This document shows, piece after piece, positions 16,432 to 22,501 of a stretch of 22,501 bases of DNA (positions are counted from its first letter, which is position 1; each line of letters starts with the position of its first letter). The stretch lies in contig JBJMSU010000155.1 of NCBI GenBank assembly GCA_045801465.1, forward strand, positions 1-22,501. The letters run 5' to 3'. The DNA is from DATFWC01 sp045801465. Its GTDB lineage: Bacteria > Pseudomonadota > Alphaproteobacteria > Rhizobiales > Xanthobacteraceae. Position numbers and translations under genes: made by a program. The notes beneath the pieces are model-generated. The model saw nothing but the letters and a program-made list of their open reading frames with translations, was not told the origin of the DNA and made no database searches.

Positions 16432-17637
16432 TCAGGTTAGCGCCTTCGTTTCAAGTTCACGAACGTCGCGTGAGATCAGCCAGACCACAAGCGCGAGCAG
16501 GCCCATCGCGGCGAGCGGGCCGGCCAGCGGCCAGGCGCTGTCGCCCAGCATGTGACCGACCACGGCGCCGAGGATCGCCGCCGAACTCTGCTGCACGAAG
16601 CCGGCGAGCGAGGACGCAGCACCGGCGCGGTGCGGAAACGGGGTGAGCGCACCCGCCATGGCTTGCGGCATCGCCAGGCCGAGGCCGAACAAATAGAGCG
16701 CCATCGGCAGCGCCACCGCGGCAGTCGAGTGCGAGCCGAGCGCCAGCGCGATGGACATCGCAAACCCGCCGGCGGCGAGCCCGCACGCGCCAATGCCGAT
16801 GGTGGACCCGAGTCCGACGCGGCTGACGACGACGCTGGCGAAGAATGTCCCTGCCACGAAACCTACGCTGCAGATCGCGAACGCGATGCTGTAGCCGATT
16901 GCCGAGAGGCCATAGAGGTCCTGCAGCACGAACGGCGAGGCCGAGATCCAGGCAAACAGCCCGGCAAAGCTCGATGCCAGAATCGCGAGGTGGGCGACGA
17001 AGGCGCGGTTCCGCAGCAAGTCGCCGTAGATCCGCACGATATTGCGGAACGAGATCGGTTCCGGGGCGCGCTGGTGCAGGGTTTCCGGCAACAGCTGCCA
17101 GGCGACCGTCAGGGCAAGGAGCCCGACCGCGAGAGCGACGATGAAGTTTGCGCGCCAGCCGAAGGCGGTCTGCAGGACCCCGCCGATCAATGGCGCAATG
17201 ACGGGAGCGATCCCCATGATGGCGCCCATGAGGGAAAGTTCACGCCCGGCGCGTTCGCCCGAATAGAGATCGCGCACGATGGTGCGGGCGACCACGATCG
17301 CGCCCGATCCCCCCATCGCCTGGAGGACGCGCGCCGCGATCAGCACCTCGATGGTCGGCGCGGCCGCGCAGATCACGTTGCCGGCACAGAACAGCGCCAG
17401 CGAAAGGACCAGCACCGGCTTGCGACCATAACGGTCGGAGAACGGCCCGCACGCGATCTGTACGACCGCGAAGCCGATCAGGTACGCCGATAGGGTCAAC
17501 TGCACCTCGGCGGCGCTCGCCGACAGCTGCCGACCGATATCCGGCAGCGAGGGCAGGTACATGTCGGTCGATACCGGTCCAAGCGCGGTGATAAGCGCGA
17601 GGAACGCCGTCAGCGCCAGGGTGTCGCGACGCAGCAT
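16432..17637 (-). CDS. MFS drug exporter, Bcr/CflA family
   Basis: The 401-residue product has about 12 membrane helices and belongs to the DHA1 branch of the major facilitator superfamily. The opening STDMYLPSLPDIGRQL after the first helix is a hallmark of Bcr/CflA drug:proton antiporters. Motif A is GPFSDRYGRKPV (64-75), and a motif C-like MGIAPVIAPLIGG lies in helix 5. Such proteins export antibiotics such as chloramphenicol, bicyclomycin or sulfonamides, or cysteine-like metabolites; the true substrate is unknown. The ATG at 17637 has only a weak ribosome site. The gene ends 32 bases from the convergent PBP stop, with no clear terminator there. An imperfect GAGCCC/GGGCTC hairpin at 17648-17675 lies just before the start. 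Confidence 0.92.
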   Translation of the reverse strand: MLRRDTLALTAFLALITALGPVSTDMYLPSLPDIGRQLSASAAEVQLTLSAYLIGFAVVQIACGPFSDRYGRKPVLVLSLALFCAGNVICAAAPTIEVLIAARVLQAMGGSGAIVVARTIVRDLYSGERAGRELSLMGAIMGIAPVIAPLIGGVLQTAFGWRANFIVALAVGLLALTVAWQLLPETLHQRAPEPISFRNIVRIYGDLLRNRAFVAHLAILASSFAGLFAWISASPFVLQDLYGLSAIGYSIAFAICSVGFVAGTFFASVVVSRVGLGSTIGIGACGLAAGGFAMSIALALGSHSTAAVALPMALYLFGLGLAMPQAMAGALTPFPHRAGAASSLAGFVQQSSAAILGAVVGHMLGDSAWPLAGPLAAMGLLALVVWLISRDVRELETKALT

Positions 17638-17733
17638 GAAGGAATCCGAGCCCCCGCCGTGTAGGAGGTGGGCTCATCCGTGTCGAGGCCGCTGGAGCGA
17701 GACTCGCCGCTCCGGCCGGCCCGGCGGACCGCA

Positions 17734-18540
17734 TCAAAAGTCGAAGAGATTGGAGATGCGCCGGGCGCCGGCCCGTCGCGTGTCCGTCACCGGCGCGCCG
17801 TAACGGTGCAGGTCGGGGCCGTGCACGTCGAGCCAGACCTTGGCGCGCGCCATGTTCGGGCACACCCGCTCCAGCAGGCGCCAGAAGCGGCGCGAGTGGT
17901 TCATCTCGATCAGATGAGCGACTTCATGCGCGGCCAGATAGTCGAGCACGAAAGGAGGCGCGAGAACGAGCCGCCACGAGAACGACAGGACACCGGTGGT
18001 CGAGCACGATCCCCAGCGGCTCGACTGATCGCGCACGGCGATGCGTTTGATCTTCACGCCCAAGTGTTCGGCATAGCGGCGGGTCGCCGCTTCCAGGTCG
18101 CGCCTTGCTTCGCGCCTGAGGAAATCGGTCACACGGCGCCCGACATGAGGCGTCTCGCCGGCAACGCAGATGAGGCGATTGCCGCGATCGTCGATCTCGC
18201 GCCACACGGTGCCGCGCACGTTGCGGCGATGCACGATGCGATGACGCACATCGCGCAGAGGCAGCATGGTCCCGTGCGCGAAGGGAACAGCCTCCGGCAG
18301 ACGCCCGAGCCGCGCCGCGATCCACCCGCCATGCCGCTCGGCGAAAGCTTTCGCTTCGTTCACGTTTCCGCGCGGCGGAATGGTGAGCACGACTTCGCGC
18401 GTCGCCGGATGGATACGCAGCGTGTAGCGCCGCGCGCGGCGATGACGACTGAGGCGCACAAGGTACATGAAGCCATCGAAGACGAGTTCGATCGCCTGAG
18501 GCTCACTCGGCCGACGGTACAGCAGCGCGCGCAACGGCAT
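17734..18540 (-). CDS. YgjP-like (DUF45, M48-type) zinc metallopeptidase
   Basis: The 268-residue product carries the YgjP/DUF45 core: RDQSSRWGSCSTTGVLSFSW, then LDYLAAHEVAHLIEMNHS and FWRLLERVCP. HEVAH (H205, E206, H209) is the HExxH zinc-protease motif, and H215 in EMNHS is a further likely metal ligand. The N-terminal half (VRLSRHRRARRYTLRI) is also typical of the family. ATG 18540 (MPLRALLYRR) is preferred. The frame is open to a TTG at 18621 with another ATG at 18585, but neither has a good ribosome site. The family is widespread, and its cellular substrate is poorly defined. It lies 96 bases upstream of the MFS gene on the same strand and may be co-transcribed with it. Confidence 0.88.
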   Translation of the reverse strand: MPLRALLYRRPSEPQAIELVFDGFMYLVRLSRHRRARRYTLRIHPATREVVLTIPPRGNVNEAKAFAERHGGWIAARLGRLPEAVPFAHGTMLPLRDVRHRIVHRRNVRGTVWREIDDRGNRLICVAGETPHVGRRVTDFLRREARRDLEAATRRYAEHLGVKIKRIAVRDQSSRWGSCSTTGVLSFSWRLVLAPPFVLDYLAAHEVAHLIEMNHSRRFWRLLERVCPNMARAKVWLDVHGPDLHRYGAPVTDTRRAGARRISNLFDF

Positions 18541-18803
18541 GGGGGTCGATTCCGGACGGGTCTTGCGGGCCGATTCTGCCCACATCCGCAAGGCCTTGCA
18601 GCTTCTTTGCAGATGCCCCAAGCTCTAGGCCGAAACCCCGTTTGGTCCCTATATGTCGTAGGCTGGGCGCGCGAATCTCGGTTCACTTCTTCGAAGCGAA
18701 TCGATCACGCCAACGCATGGGAAGAGATTCATCGTCGCAACGGGTCGGACGTCGGGCTTTCCCGGCCGTCCGAACCAGCATCGTGGCGTTTTCTGAAGCG
18801 GAT
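18541..18803. other. Intergenic stretch between the DUF45 gene and phaZ
   Basis: No gene can be supported in these 263 bases. They hold the hairpin at 18743-18776 downstream of phaZ and the upstream region of the DUF45 gene. GTAGGCTGGGC near 18658 resembles one end of the repeat family seen elsewhere in the window, but no matching second end follows. Confidence 0.5.
18743..18776 (-). terminator. Hairpin downstream of phaZ, possible terminator
   Basis: A strong GC-rich hairpin starts 27 bases after the phaZ stop. GGTCGGACG (18743-18751) pairs with CGTCCGAACC (18767-18776, one bulge), and CGGG/CCCG pair inside with a CTTT loop. There is no T run after it on the minus strand, so it may end transcription weakly or protect the mRNA 3' end. 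Confidence 0.4.
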
Positions 18804-20111
18804 TCAAACCCTCGCGGCAACGCGACGGCGTGCAGCAGACTGGCGGCGCTGCGCATCGTGGGAGAAGATGAAATCGGCAATGCGGGGAACGATTTCGGCA
18901 CGGAATCGCGAGCCGTTGAACACACCGTAATGACCGACACCGAGCTGCAGGTAATGCGCCTTCATGTTCGCCGGAATGTTCGTGCACAGCCGATGCGCCG
19001 CCTCGGTCTGCCCCAATCCGGAGATGTCGTCCTTCTCACCTTCGACGGTGAGCAGCGCAACGTTGCGGATCTTGGACGGATCGACGGGCATGAGCCGATG
19101 CATCATTTCGCCCTTGGGCAGCGCATGCTTGACGAACACGGTTTCGACGGTCTGCAGATAAAATTCGGCGGCGAGATCCATCACGGCGAGGTATTCGTCG
19201 TAAAACTCCCGGTGTTTCTGAGCGGAATCGCCGTCACCGCGCACGAGGTGCATGAACATGTCGTGATGGGCACCGAGATGGCGGTCGAGGTTCATGCTCA
19301 TGAACCCGCCGATCTGCAAGAAACCCGGATAGACGTCCCGCATCATGCCGGGATTGGGGAACGGAACCTGAGTGATCACGTTGCGGCGGAACCAGTCGAT
19401 GCCGCGCTGTTCGGCAAGCGTGTTGACGACGGTCGGGTTGACGCGTGTGTCGATGGGTCCGCCCATCAGCACCATCGTGGTTGGCGCGTAGGGATCGTGG
19501 CGCGCCTCCATCAGCGACACCGCCGCCAGCACCGGCACCGAGGGCTGGCACACCGCCACGACGTGCGTGTCGCCGCCCAGATAGTGCAGGATCGAGATGA
19601 GGTAATCGATATAGTCGTCGAGGTCGAAGCTGCCCTGGGCGAGCGGCACCATGCGGGCGTCCACCCAATCGGTGATATAGACGTCGTGCCGCGGCAGGAA
19701 TGCTTCGACGGTCCCGCGCAGCAGCGTCGCGTAGTGGCCCGACATGGGCGCCACCAATAACATCTTGGGATGCGCCCGGTAGCTGTCCGGGAGTGCGCGC
19801 TCGAAGTGGATCAGGTTGCAGAACGGGCGCTGCCAGACGACTTCGGGATGCACCGTCACGTCGGAGCCGTCGATCTTCAGCGGACGGAGGGCCCAATCGG
19901 GCTTGCCGTAACGTCGCGTCACTCGCTCGAACATCTCGCAGCCGGCGGCGACCGACTTGCCGAACGTGGTATGCGCCAGCGGATTGACGGGGTTCTGATA
20001 GAACAGGCGCGTCGCATCGGCGGCGGCGCGAAATGGACCGAGCGCCGCATGCTGGATCTCATACCAGTAATAGAAGGAGAGGCTGTCCAGTCCGAGAGAA
20101 TTGAACGCCAT
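18804..20111 (-). CDS. phaZ: Intracellular polyhydroxyalkanoate depolymerase
   Basis: The 435-residue enzyme degrades stored polyhydroxybutyrate granules in the cytoplasm, releasing hydroxybutyrate units for carbon supply. There is no signal peptide, as expected for the intracellular type. The start MAFNSLGLDSLSFYYWYEIQ is typical. The catalytic triad known in this family is visible: nucleophile C188 in VAVCQPSVPVLAA (cysteine replacing the usual lipase serine), an acid at D361 in VEGEKDDISG, and H394 in GVGHYGVFNG. Length matches the Ralstonia-type enzymes. ATG 20111 is preferred over an upstream in-frame start because of AAAGG about 10 bases before it and family alignment. It is a single-gene unit with its own upstream region; no other PHA genes are in the window. 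Confidence 0.94.
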   Translation of the reverse strand: MAFNSLGLDSLSFYYWYEIQHAALGPFRAAADATRLFYQNPVNPLAHTTFGKSVAAGCEMFERVTRRYGKPDWALRPLKIDGSDVTVHPEVVWQRPFCNLIHFERALPDSYRAHPKMLLVAPMSGHYATLLRGTVEAFLPRHDVYITDWVDARMVPLAQGSFDLDDYIDYLISILHYLGGDTHVVAVCQPSVPVLAAVSLMEARHDPYAPTTMVLMGGPIDTRVNPTVVNTLAEQRGIDWFRRNVITQVPFPNPGMMRDVYPGFLQIGGFMSMNLDRHLGAHHDMFMHLVRGDGDSAQKHREFYDEYLAVMDLAAEFYLQTVETVFVKHALPKGEMMHRLMPVDPSKIRNVALLTVEGEKDDISGLGQTEAAHRLCTNIPANMKAHYLQLGVGHYGVFNGSRFRAEIVPRIADFIFSHDAQRRQSAARRRVAARV

Positions 20112-20242
20112 TGCCCGGCCTTTCGCCTGCGGGGCGCAACGCAAATCTGCGTCGGTTTGCGGAGATCAAGTCGTCAGGGGCTGCGCGAAAGCACGCGAAG
20201 CCGCTTGGCACCCGAATCCCCAGCCCACGATGCGCCGCACAA

Positions 20243-20270
20243 ATACTATGCACGGCGACCGGCGATTCAA
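20243..20270 (-). promoter_or_regulatory. Possible sigma-70-type promoter for phaZ
   Basis: On the minus strand TTGAAT (20270-20265) and TAGTAT (20248-20243) are separated by 16 bases. Each matches four of six consensus positions. The predicted leader to the phaZ ATG is about 125 bases. The match is moderate and has no support beyond position. Confidence 0.3.
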
Positions 20271-20300
20271 GCGGTATTTGCTTAAGAGCCGGTAACACTA

Positions 20301-20325
20301 GGTGTTTTCACCAACCAAAAACACC
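20301..20325 (-). terminator. Hairpin downstream of the ABC-2 permease gene
   Basis: GGTGTTTT (20301-20308) pairs with AAAACACC (20318-20325) across a 9-base loop, 76 bases after the permease stop. GGTG-TTTT-CACC can form instead as a smaller alternative hairpin. There is no T run, so a termination role is tentative. Confidence 0.3.
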
Positions 20326-20400
20326 CAATCGGCGCAATTTGTTCCCTTTGCCGCATCTGCGATCGGCGCGAACTTGGGGTAAATGTCGCGCCGCAGCAGG

Positions 20401-21216
20401 CTATTCCCCGGTTTGCAGCAACGAGCCTTGGCGGCGGGCGCTGTCGACGAGCTTGAGGAATGCAATCGCCGACGCCGCCATGAGCACGACGTTGAGCGCA
20501 AGGGCCTGGAGCATGAGATCGGCCCGGAACACGTGATCGATGAGAAGGGCGCGCATGCCTTCGAACACATAGGTCGGCGGCAGCGCCCAGGCGAGGTATT
20601 GAAGGAAGGGAGGCAGAATCGCGACCGGATAATAGACGCAGGCGAGCGGCAGGAGCAGGAACATGATGCTCCACGCAAAGGTCTCGGCGCCCAGCCCATT
20701 GCGCAGCACCAGGCCGGACACGAAGATGCCGACCGACCAGCTCGTCAGGATGAGATTGGCGAAGAACGCCGCCAGCGCGAAACCCAGGCCGTACAGGTTG
20801 AATCCGAAGAATGCGATGGCGAGCAGGCTCACCGGGATCAGGCCGATGGCGAGCCGCACGATGCTCATGATCATCAGCGCCGAGATGAACTCGGTCGCCC
20901 GCAGCGGGCTCATCATGAGGTTGCCGAGGTTGCGCGCGTACATTTCCTCGAGGAACGATATCGAAAAGCCGAGCTGGCCGCGGAACAGGATGTCCCACAG
21001 CATGACGGCGCCGATGAAGATGCCGCTCGCGCGCGCGAAGAAGCTGGCGTTTTGGCCGATATAGAGCTGCAGGAAGCCCCACATGAGCATCTGTACGGCC
21101 GGCCAGTACATCAGCTCGACGAGGCGCGCCCACGAGGACCGCAGCAGGTACCAGTAGCGCAGCACCATGGCGGCGACGCGCCGCGGCGAATAGGTGATGG
21201 CGGGGGCGGGCGTCAC
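20401..21216 (-). CDS. ABC-2 type transporter permease
   Basis: The 271-residue inner-membrane protein has about six helices and the ABC-2 export fold. A WARLVELMYWPAVQMLMWGFL segment leads the first helix. A later MYARNLGNLMMSPLRATEFI coupling region follows, and near the end PPFLQYLAWALPPTYVFEGMRALL, the usual ABC-2 C-terminal signature. The start is a GTG at 21216 that overlaps the ATPase stop by 4 bases (GTGA, 21213-21216), so the two genes are translationally coupled. The frame stays open upstream through the ATPase gene, but that part is out-of-frame reading of the ATPase. Substrate (polysaccharide, lipid or drug) is unknown. Confidence 0.9.
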   Translation of the reverse strand: MTPAPAITYSPRRVAAMVLRYWYLLRSSWARLVELMYWPAVQMLMWGFLQLYIGQNASFFARASGIFIGAVMLWDILFRGQLGFSISFLEEMYARNLGNLMMSPLRATEFISALMIMSIVRLAIGLIPVSLLAIAFFGFNLYGLGFALAAFFANLILTSWSVGIFVSGLVLRNGLGAETFAWSIMFLLLPLACVYYPVAILPPFLQYLAWALPPTYVFEGMRALLIDHVFRADLMLQALALNVVLMAASAIAFLKLVDSARRQGSLLQTGE

Positions 21217-21968
21217 TGCGCGGCCTGCCGCGTCTCGCCGCGCCCGCGGACGACATCGAGGAACACCTCTTCCAGCGTATGCCTGCCGTAGCGGGCGAGC
21301 AGGTGCCGCGGCGTGTCGTCGTCCTCGATCTTGCCGCGCTTCATGATGATGACGCGCTCGCACAGCCGCTCCACCTCGCTCATGTTGTGGGATGCGAGCA
21401 GCACCGTTGCGCCGCGTTCGGCGCGGTAGCGCTCCAGACGGGCCCGCACCCAATCGGCCGTATCGGGATCGAGCGAGGCGGTCGGCTCGTCGAGCAGCAG
21501 CACTTCCGGCCGATTGATGAGGGACTTGGCCAAGGACGCCCGGGTCTTTTGGCCAGCCGACAGCTTGCCGGTGGGGCGGTCGAGAAGCTCGGTGAGCTCC
21601 AGCTCCTCGGCAATGGCGGCGATGCGGCCGGCGACATCTTCGACGCCATACAGCATGCCGAACACTGTCAGGTTCTGCCGGATTGTCAGGCGCATCGGCA
21701 TCTCCACATAGGGACTCTCGAAATTCATGCGGTGGAGCACGCGGTGGCGGTGCTGCGCAATGTTGGTGCCGAGCACGGTGACGCTGCCCGAGGTCGGAAT
21801 CACGAGTCCCATGACCATGGCGATGGTAGTGGTCTTGCCGGCGCCGTTGCCGCCGAGCAATCCGGTGATCGAGCCCGGCTCCAACACGAACGAGATGCCA
21901 TCGACCGCGGTCACGTGCTTGTAGACCTTGACGAGCTGGTCGACGGCGATGGCAGGTGCTGAGGCCAT
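21213..21968 (-). CDS. ABC-2 type transporter ATP-binding protein
   Basis: This 251-residue cytoplasmic ATPase is the partner of the permease that follows. Walker A is GGNGAGKTTT (39-48), Walker B VLLLDEPTASLD (156-167) and the switch His is in LASHNMSEVE. The signature reads LSAGQ (136-140) rather than LSGGQ. The Q-loop region reads MNFESPYVEMPMRLT, with Glu-Ser where Gln is expected. ATG 21968 (MASAPAIAVDQLVKVYK) is preferred over a GTG at 21995; only a weak GGA precedes it. The promoter would lie between here and the palindromes near 22099. The combination suggests an exporter of the NodIJ or multidrug ABC-2 kind, but neither is proven. Confidence 0.92.
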   Translation of the reverse strand: MASAPAIAVDQLVKVYKHVTAVDGISFVLEPGSITGLLGGNGAGKTTTIAMVMGLVIPTSGSVTVLGTNIAQHRHRVLHRMNFESPYVEMPMRLTIRQNLTVFGMLYGVEDVAGRIAAIAEELELTELLDRPTGKLSAGQKTRASLAKSLINRPEVLLLDEPTASLDPDTADWVRARLERYRAERGATVLLASHNMSEVERLCERVIIMKRGKIEDDDTPRHLLARYGRHTLEEVFLDVVRGRGETRQAAQ

Positions 21969-22098
21969 GAGAATCCGGAAGACGCAATCCTGCACAAGTG
22001 GCGGCTGCCGGTTGCGCGCGCAAGGCCCGGTGTCGACGCGGGCGTTATTGAGTGGCGCGTGTTCTTGACGGCGAACCGCCGCTTCGCCGGAACATGCC

Positions 22099-22173
22099 CT
22101 AGTGCGGCGAATTTGAAGTTCCTATCGATCGCCGCAAACTCGTGTAGGAACTTCAAATTCTAAGCCGCACTAG
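22099..22173. repeat. CTAGTGC palindromic element E
   Basis: The arm CTAGTGCGGC plus GAATTTGAAGTTCCTA (22099-22124) pairs with 22145-22173 (TAGGAACTTCAAATTC, then GCCGCACTAG). A three-base bulge (TAA) falls between the two paired blocks of the second arm, and a 20-base loop separates the arms. A second, related element begins 15 bases later. It lies between the ABC-2 ATPase start and the 3' end of the dehydrogenase-like gene. Confidence 0.85.
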
Positions 22174-22187
22174 AAAATGTCGATATC

Positions 22188-22264
22188 CTAGTGCTCCTTG
22201 CGATTCCGAAGTTCGCACTCGAGTGTGCGGCGAACTGATGCGAACTTCGAAATCGGAGCACCAG
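22188..22264. repeat. CTAGTGC palindromic element F
   Basis: The arm CTAGTGCTCC, a TTGC bulge, then GATTCCGAAGTTCGCA (22188-22217) pairs with 22239-22264 (TGCGAACTTCGAAATC, then GGAGCACCAG), with two mismatches. Length, end sequence, bulge position and the GAAGTTC core match element E, while many other bases differ in both arms, so pairing has been kept. This marks the two as members of one family. Confidence 0.85.
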
Positions 22265-22363
22265 CCCTCGTGCTCACGGCCGCTCACAGTTCGCTTTACC
22301 TCGACTGGAAAAAGCTGAACGACCCGCACCCGATGTAGATGAGATGCGAGTCGTTTTGTCCCA

Positions 22364-22501
22364 CTACCGCTGAGTTGCCCCCGTCGTGGTTTCCCGATCC
22401 GATGCCCGGTCCTTTGGTCCTGTGTACGACAGGCGCCAAATCGTCCCACCAGTGTCGTCGGCGATCAGCAGCGACCCATCCTTCATGACTGCTAGGGCAG
22501 C
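22364..22501 (-). CDS. PQQ-dependent sugar/sorbosone dehydrogenase-like protein, C-terminal fragment
   Basis: The frame is open from the right edge of the window to a TAG at 22364-22366 and encodes the last 45 residues. It contains VMKDGSLLIADDTGGTIWRL followed by SYTG. This matches the last beta-propeller blade of the sorbosone/glucose dehydrogenase (GSDH) family, periplasmic PQQ enzymes that oxidise sugars or aldehydes. The tail after SYTG is polar and not distinctive. The start, signal peptide and catalytic residues lie outside the window, so the call rests on one motif block. A pair of palindromic elements lies about 100 bases downstream of the stop. Confidence 0.65.
   Translation of the reverse strand, partial: AALAVMKDGSLLIADDTGGTIWRLSYTGPKDRASDRETTTGATQR

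Larger units (their letters stand above)
20112..20400. other. Intergenic stretch upstream of phaZ
   Basis: No gene is supported in these 289 bases. They contain a possible phaZ promoter (20243-20270) and a hairpin (20301-20325) near the 3' end of the ABC-2 permease gene. Confidence 0.5.

Noticed and set aside
18655..18675. GTAGGCTGGGC near 18658 as a fourth copy of the repeat family
   Set aside because: Only one end-like segment with a mismatch is present, and no matching inverted end follows within 200 bases.
21217..22023. Upstream extension of the ABC-2 permease frame, suggesting an ATPase-permease fusion
   Set aside because: The extra 269 codons are the wrong frame of the ATPase gene and lack ATPase motifs. 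The GTGA overlap at 21213-21216 explains the junction.
22153..22449. 98-codon open frame on the minus strand over the palindromic elements
   Set aside because: It runs through the inverted repeats and the dehydrogenase 3' end in another frame, with no recognisable motif.
1..22501. CRISPR array, tRNA or rRNA genes, phage or toxin-antitoxin genes
   Set aside because: No regularly spaced repeats, no recognisable RNA gene and no such protein families were seen on either strand. The repeats present are isolated palindromes.

Overview
The window is GC-rich chromosomal DNA from an alphaproteobacterium, most likely a Hyphomicrobiales (Rhizobiales) member near Bradyrhizobium/Xanthobacteraceae. This rests on the recognisable rhizobial-type MutS and GlnD sequences, a perfect TTAA-N7-TTAA CtrA-type box, many solute-receptor genes (TRAP, Bug/TctC and sulfonate-type ABC), an intracellular PHA depolymerase, and dispersed palindromes ending in GTAGGGTGGGC. 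No rRNA, tRNA, CRISPR array, phage gene or complete IS was found.

Layout. Positions 1-287 hold the 3' end of a di-haem cytochrome c peroxidase/MauG-type gene (+). It faces an orphan TRAP solute-receptor gene (-, 483-1457) across a 185-bp hairpin repeat. The TRAP gene diverges from mutS (+, about 1599-4403), which is followed after 10 bases by an orphan Bug/TctC receptor gene (4414-5394). A second repeat (5407-5506) separates this from a minus-strand operon read 7922 to 5531: zinc alcohol dehydrogenase, OsmC-like protein and an internally duplicated membrane protein. A third repeat (7971-8132) lies between that operon and a sulfonate/nitrate/taurine-type ABC importer (receptor 10927-9950, permease 9795-8959, ATPase 8949-8158). 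The importer has a plausible promoter at 11055-11083 with a palindrome in its spacer. Divergent from it is glnD (+, about 11238-14042), then a CtrA-type box and a bifunctional class A penicillin-binding protein (about 14216-16399). From 16432 to the end everything is on the minus strand: a Bcr/CflA-type drug exporter, a YgjP-type (DUF45) metalloprotease, PHA depolymerase phaZ, an ABC-2 exporter (ATPase and permease overlapping by 4 bases), two related palindromic elements, and the last 45 codons of a PQQ-dependent sugar/sorbosone dehydrogenase-like gene.

How it fits together. The housekeeping core is mismatch repair (mutS), nitrogen signalling (glnD) and wall synthesis (PBP). Between mutS and glnD, which lie close together in rhizobial relatives as I recall them, is about 6.8 kb of transport and detoxification genes carrying two of the three repeat copies. 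This looks like accessory insertion into a core locus. All three GTAGGGTGGGC repeats lie at 3' ends of transcription units, two of them between convergent genes, so they may end transcription or protect 3' ends. I see no clear novel multi-gene defence or biosynthetic system. The items most worth a second look are the two repeat families, the CtrA box before the PBP gene, the palindrome in the ABC importer promoter, and the dehydrogenase/OsmC/membrane-protein operon.
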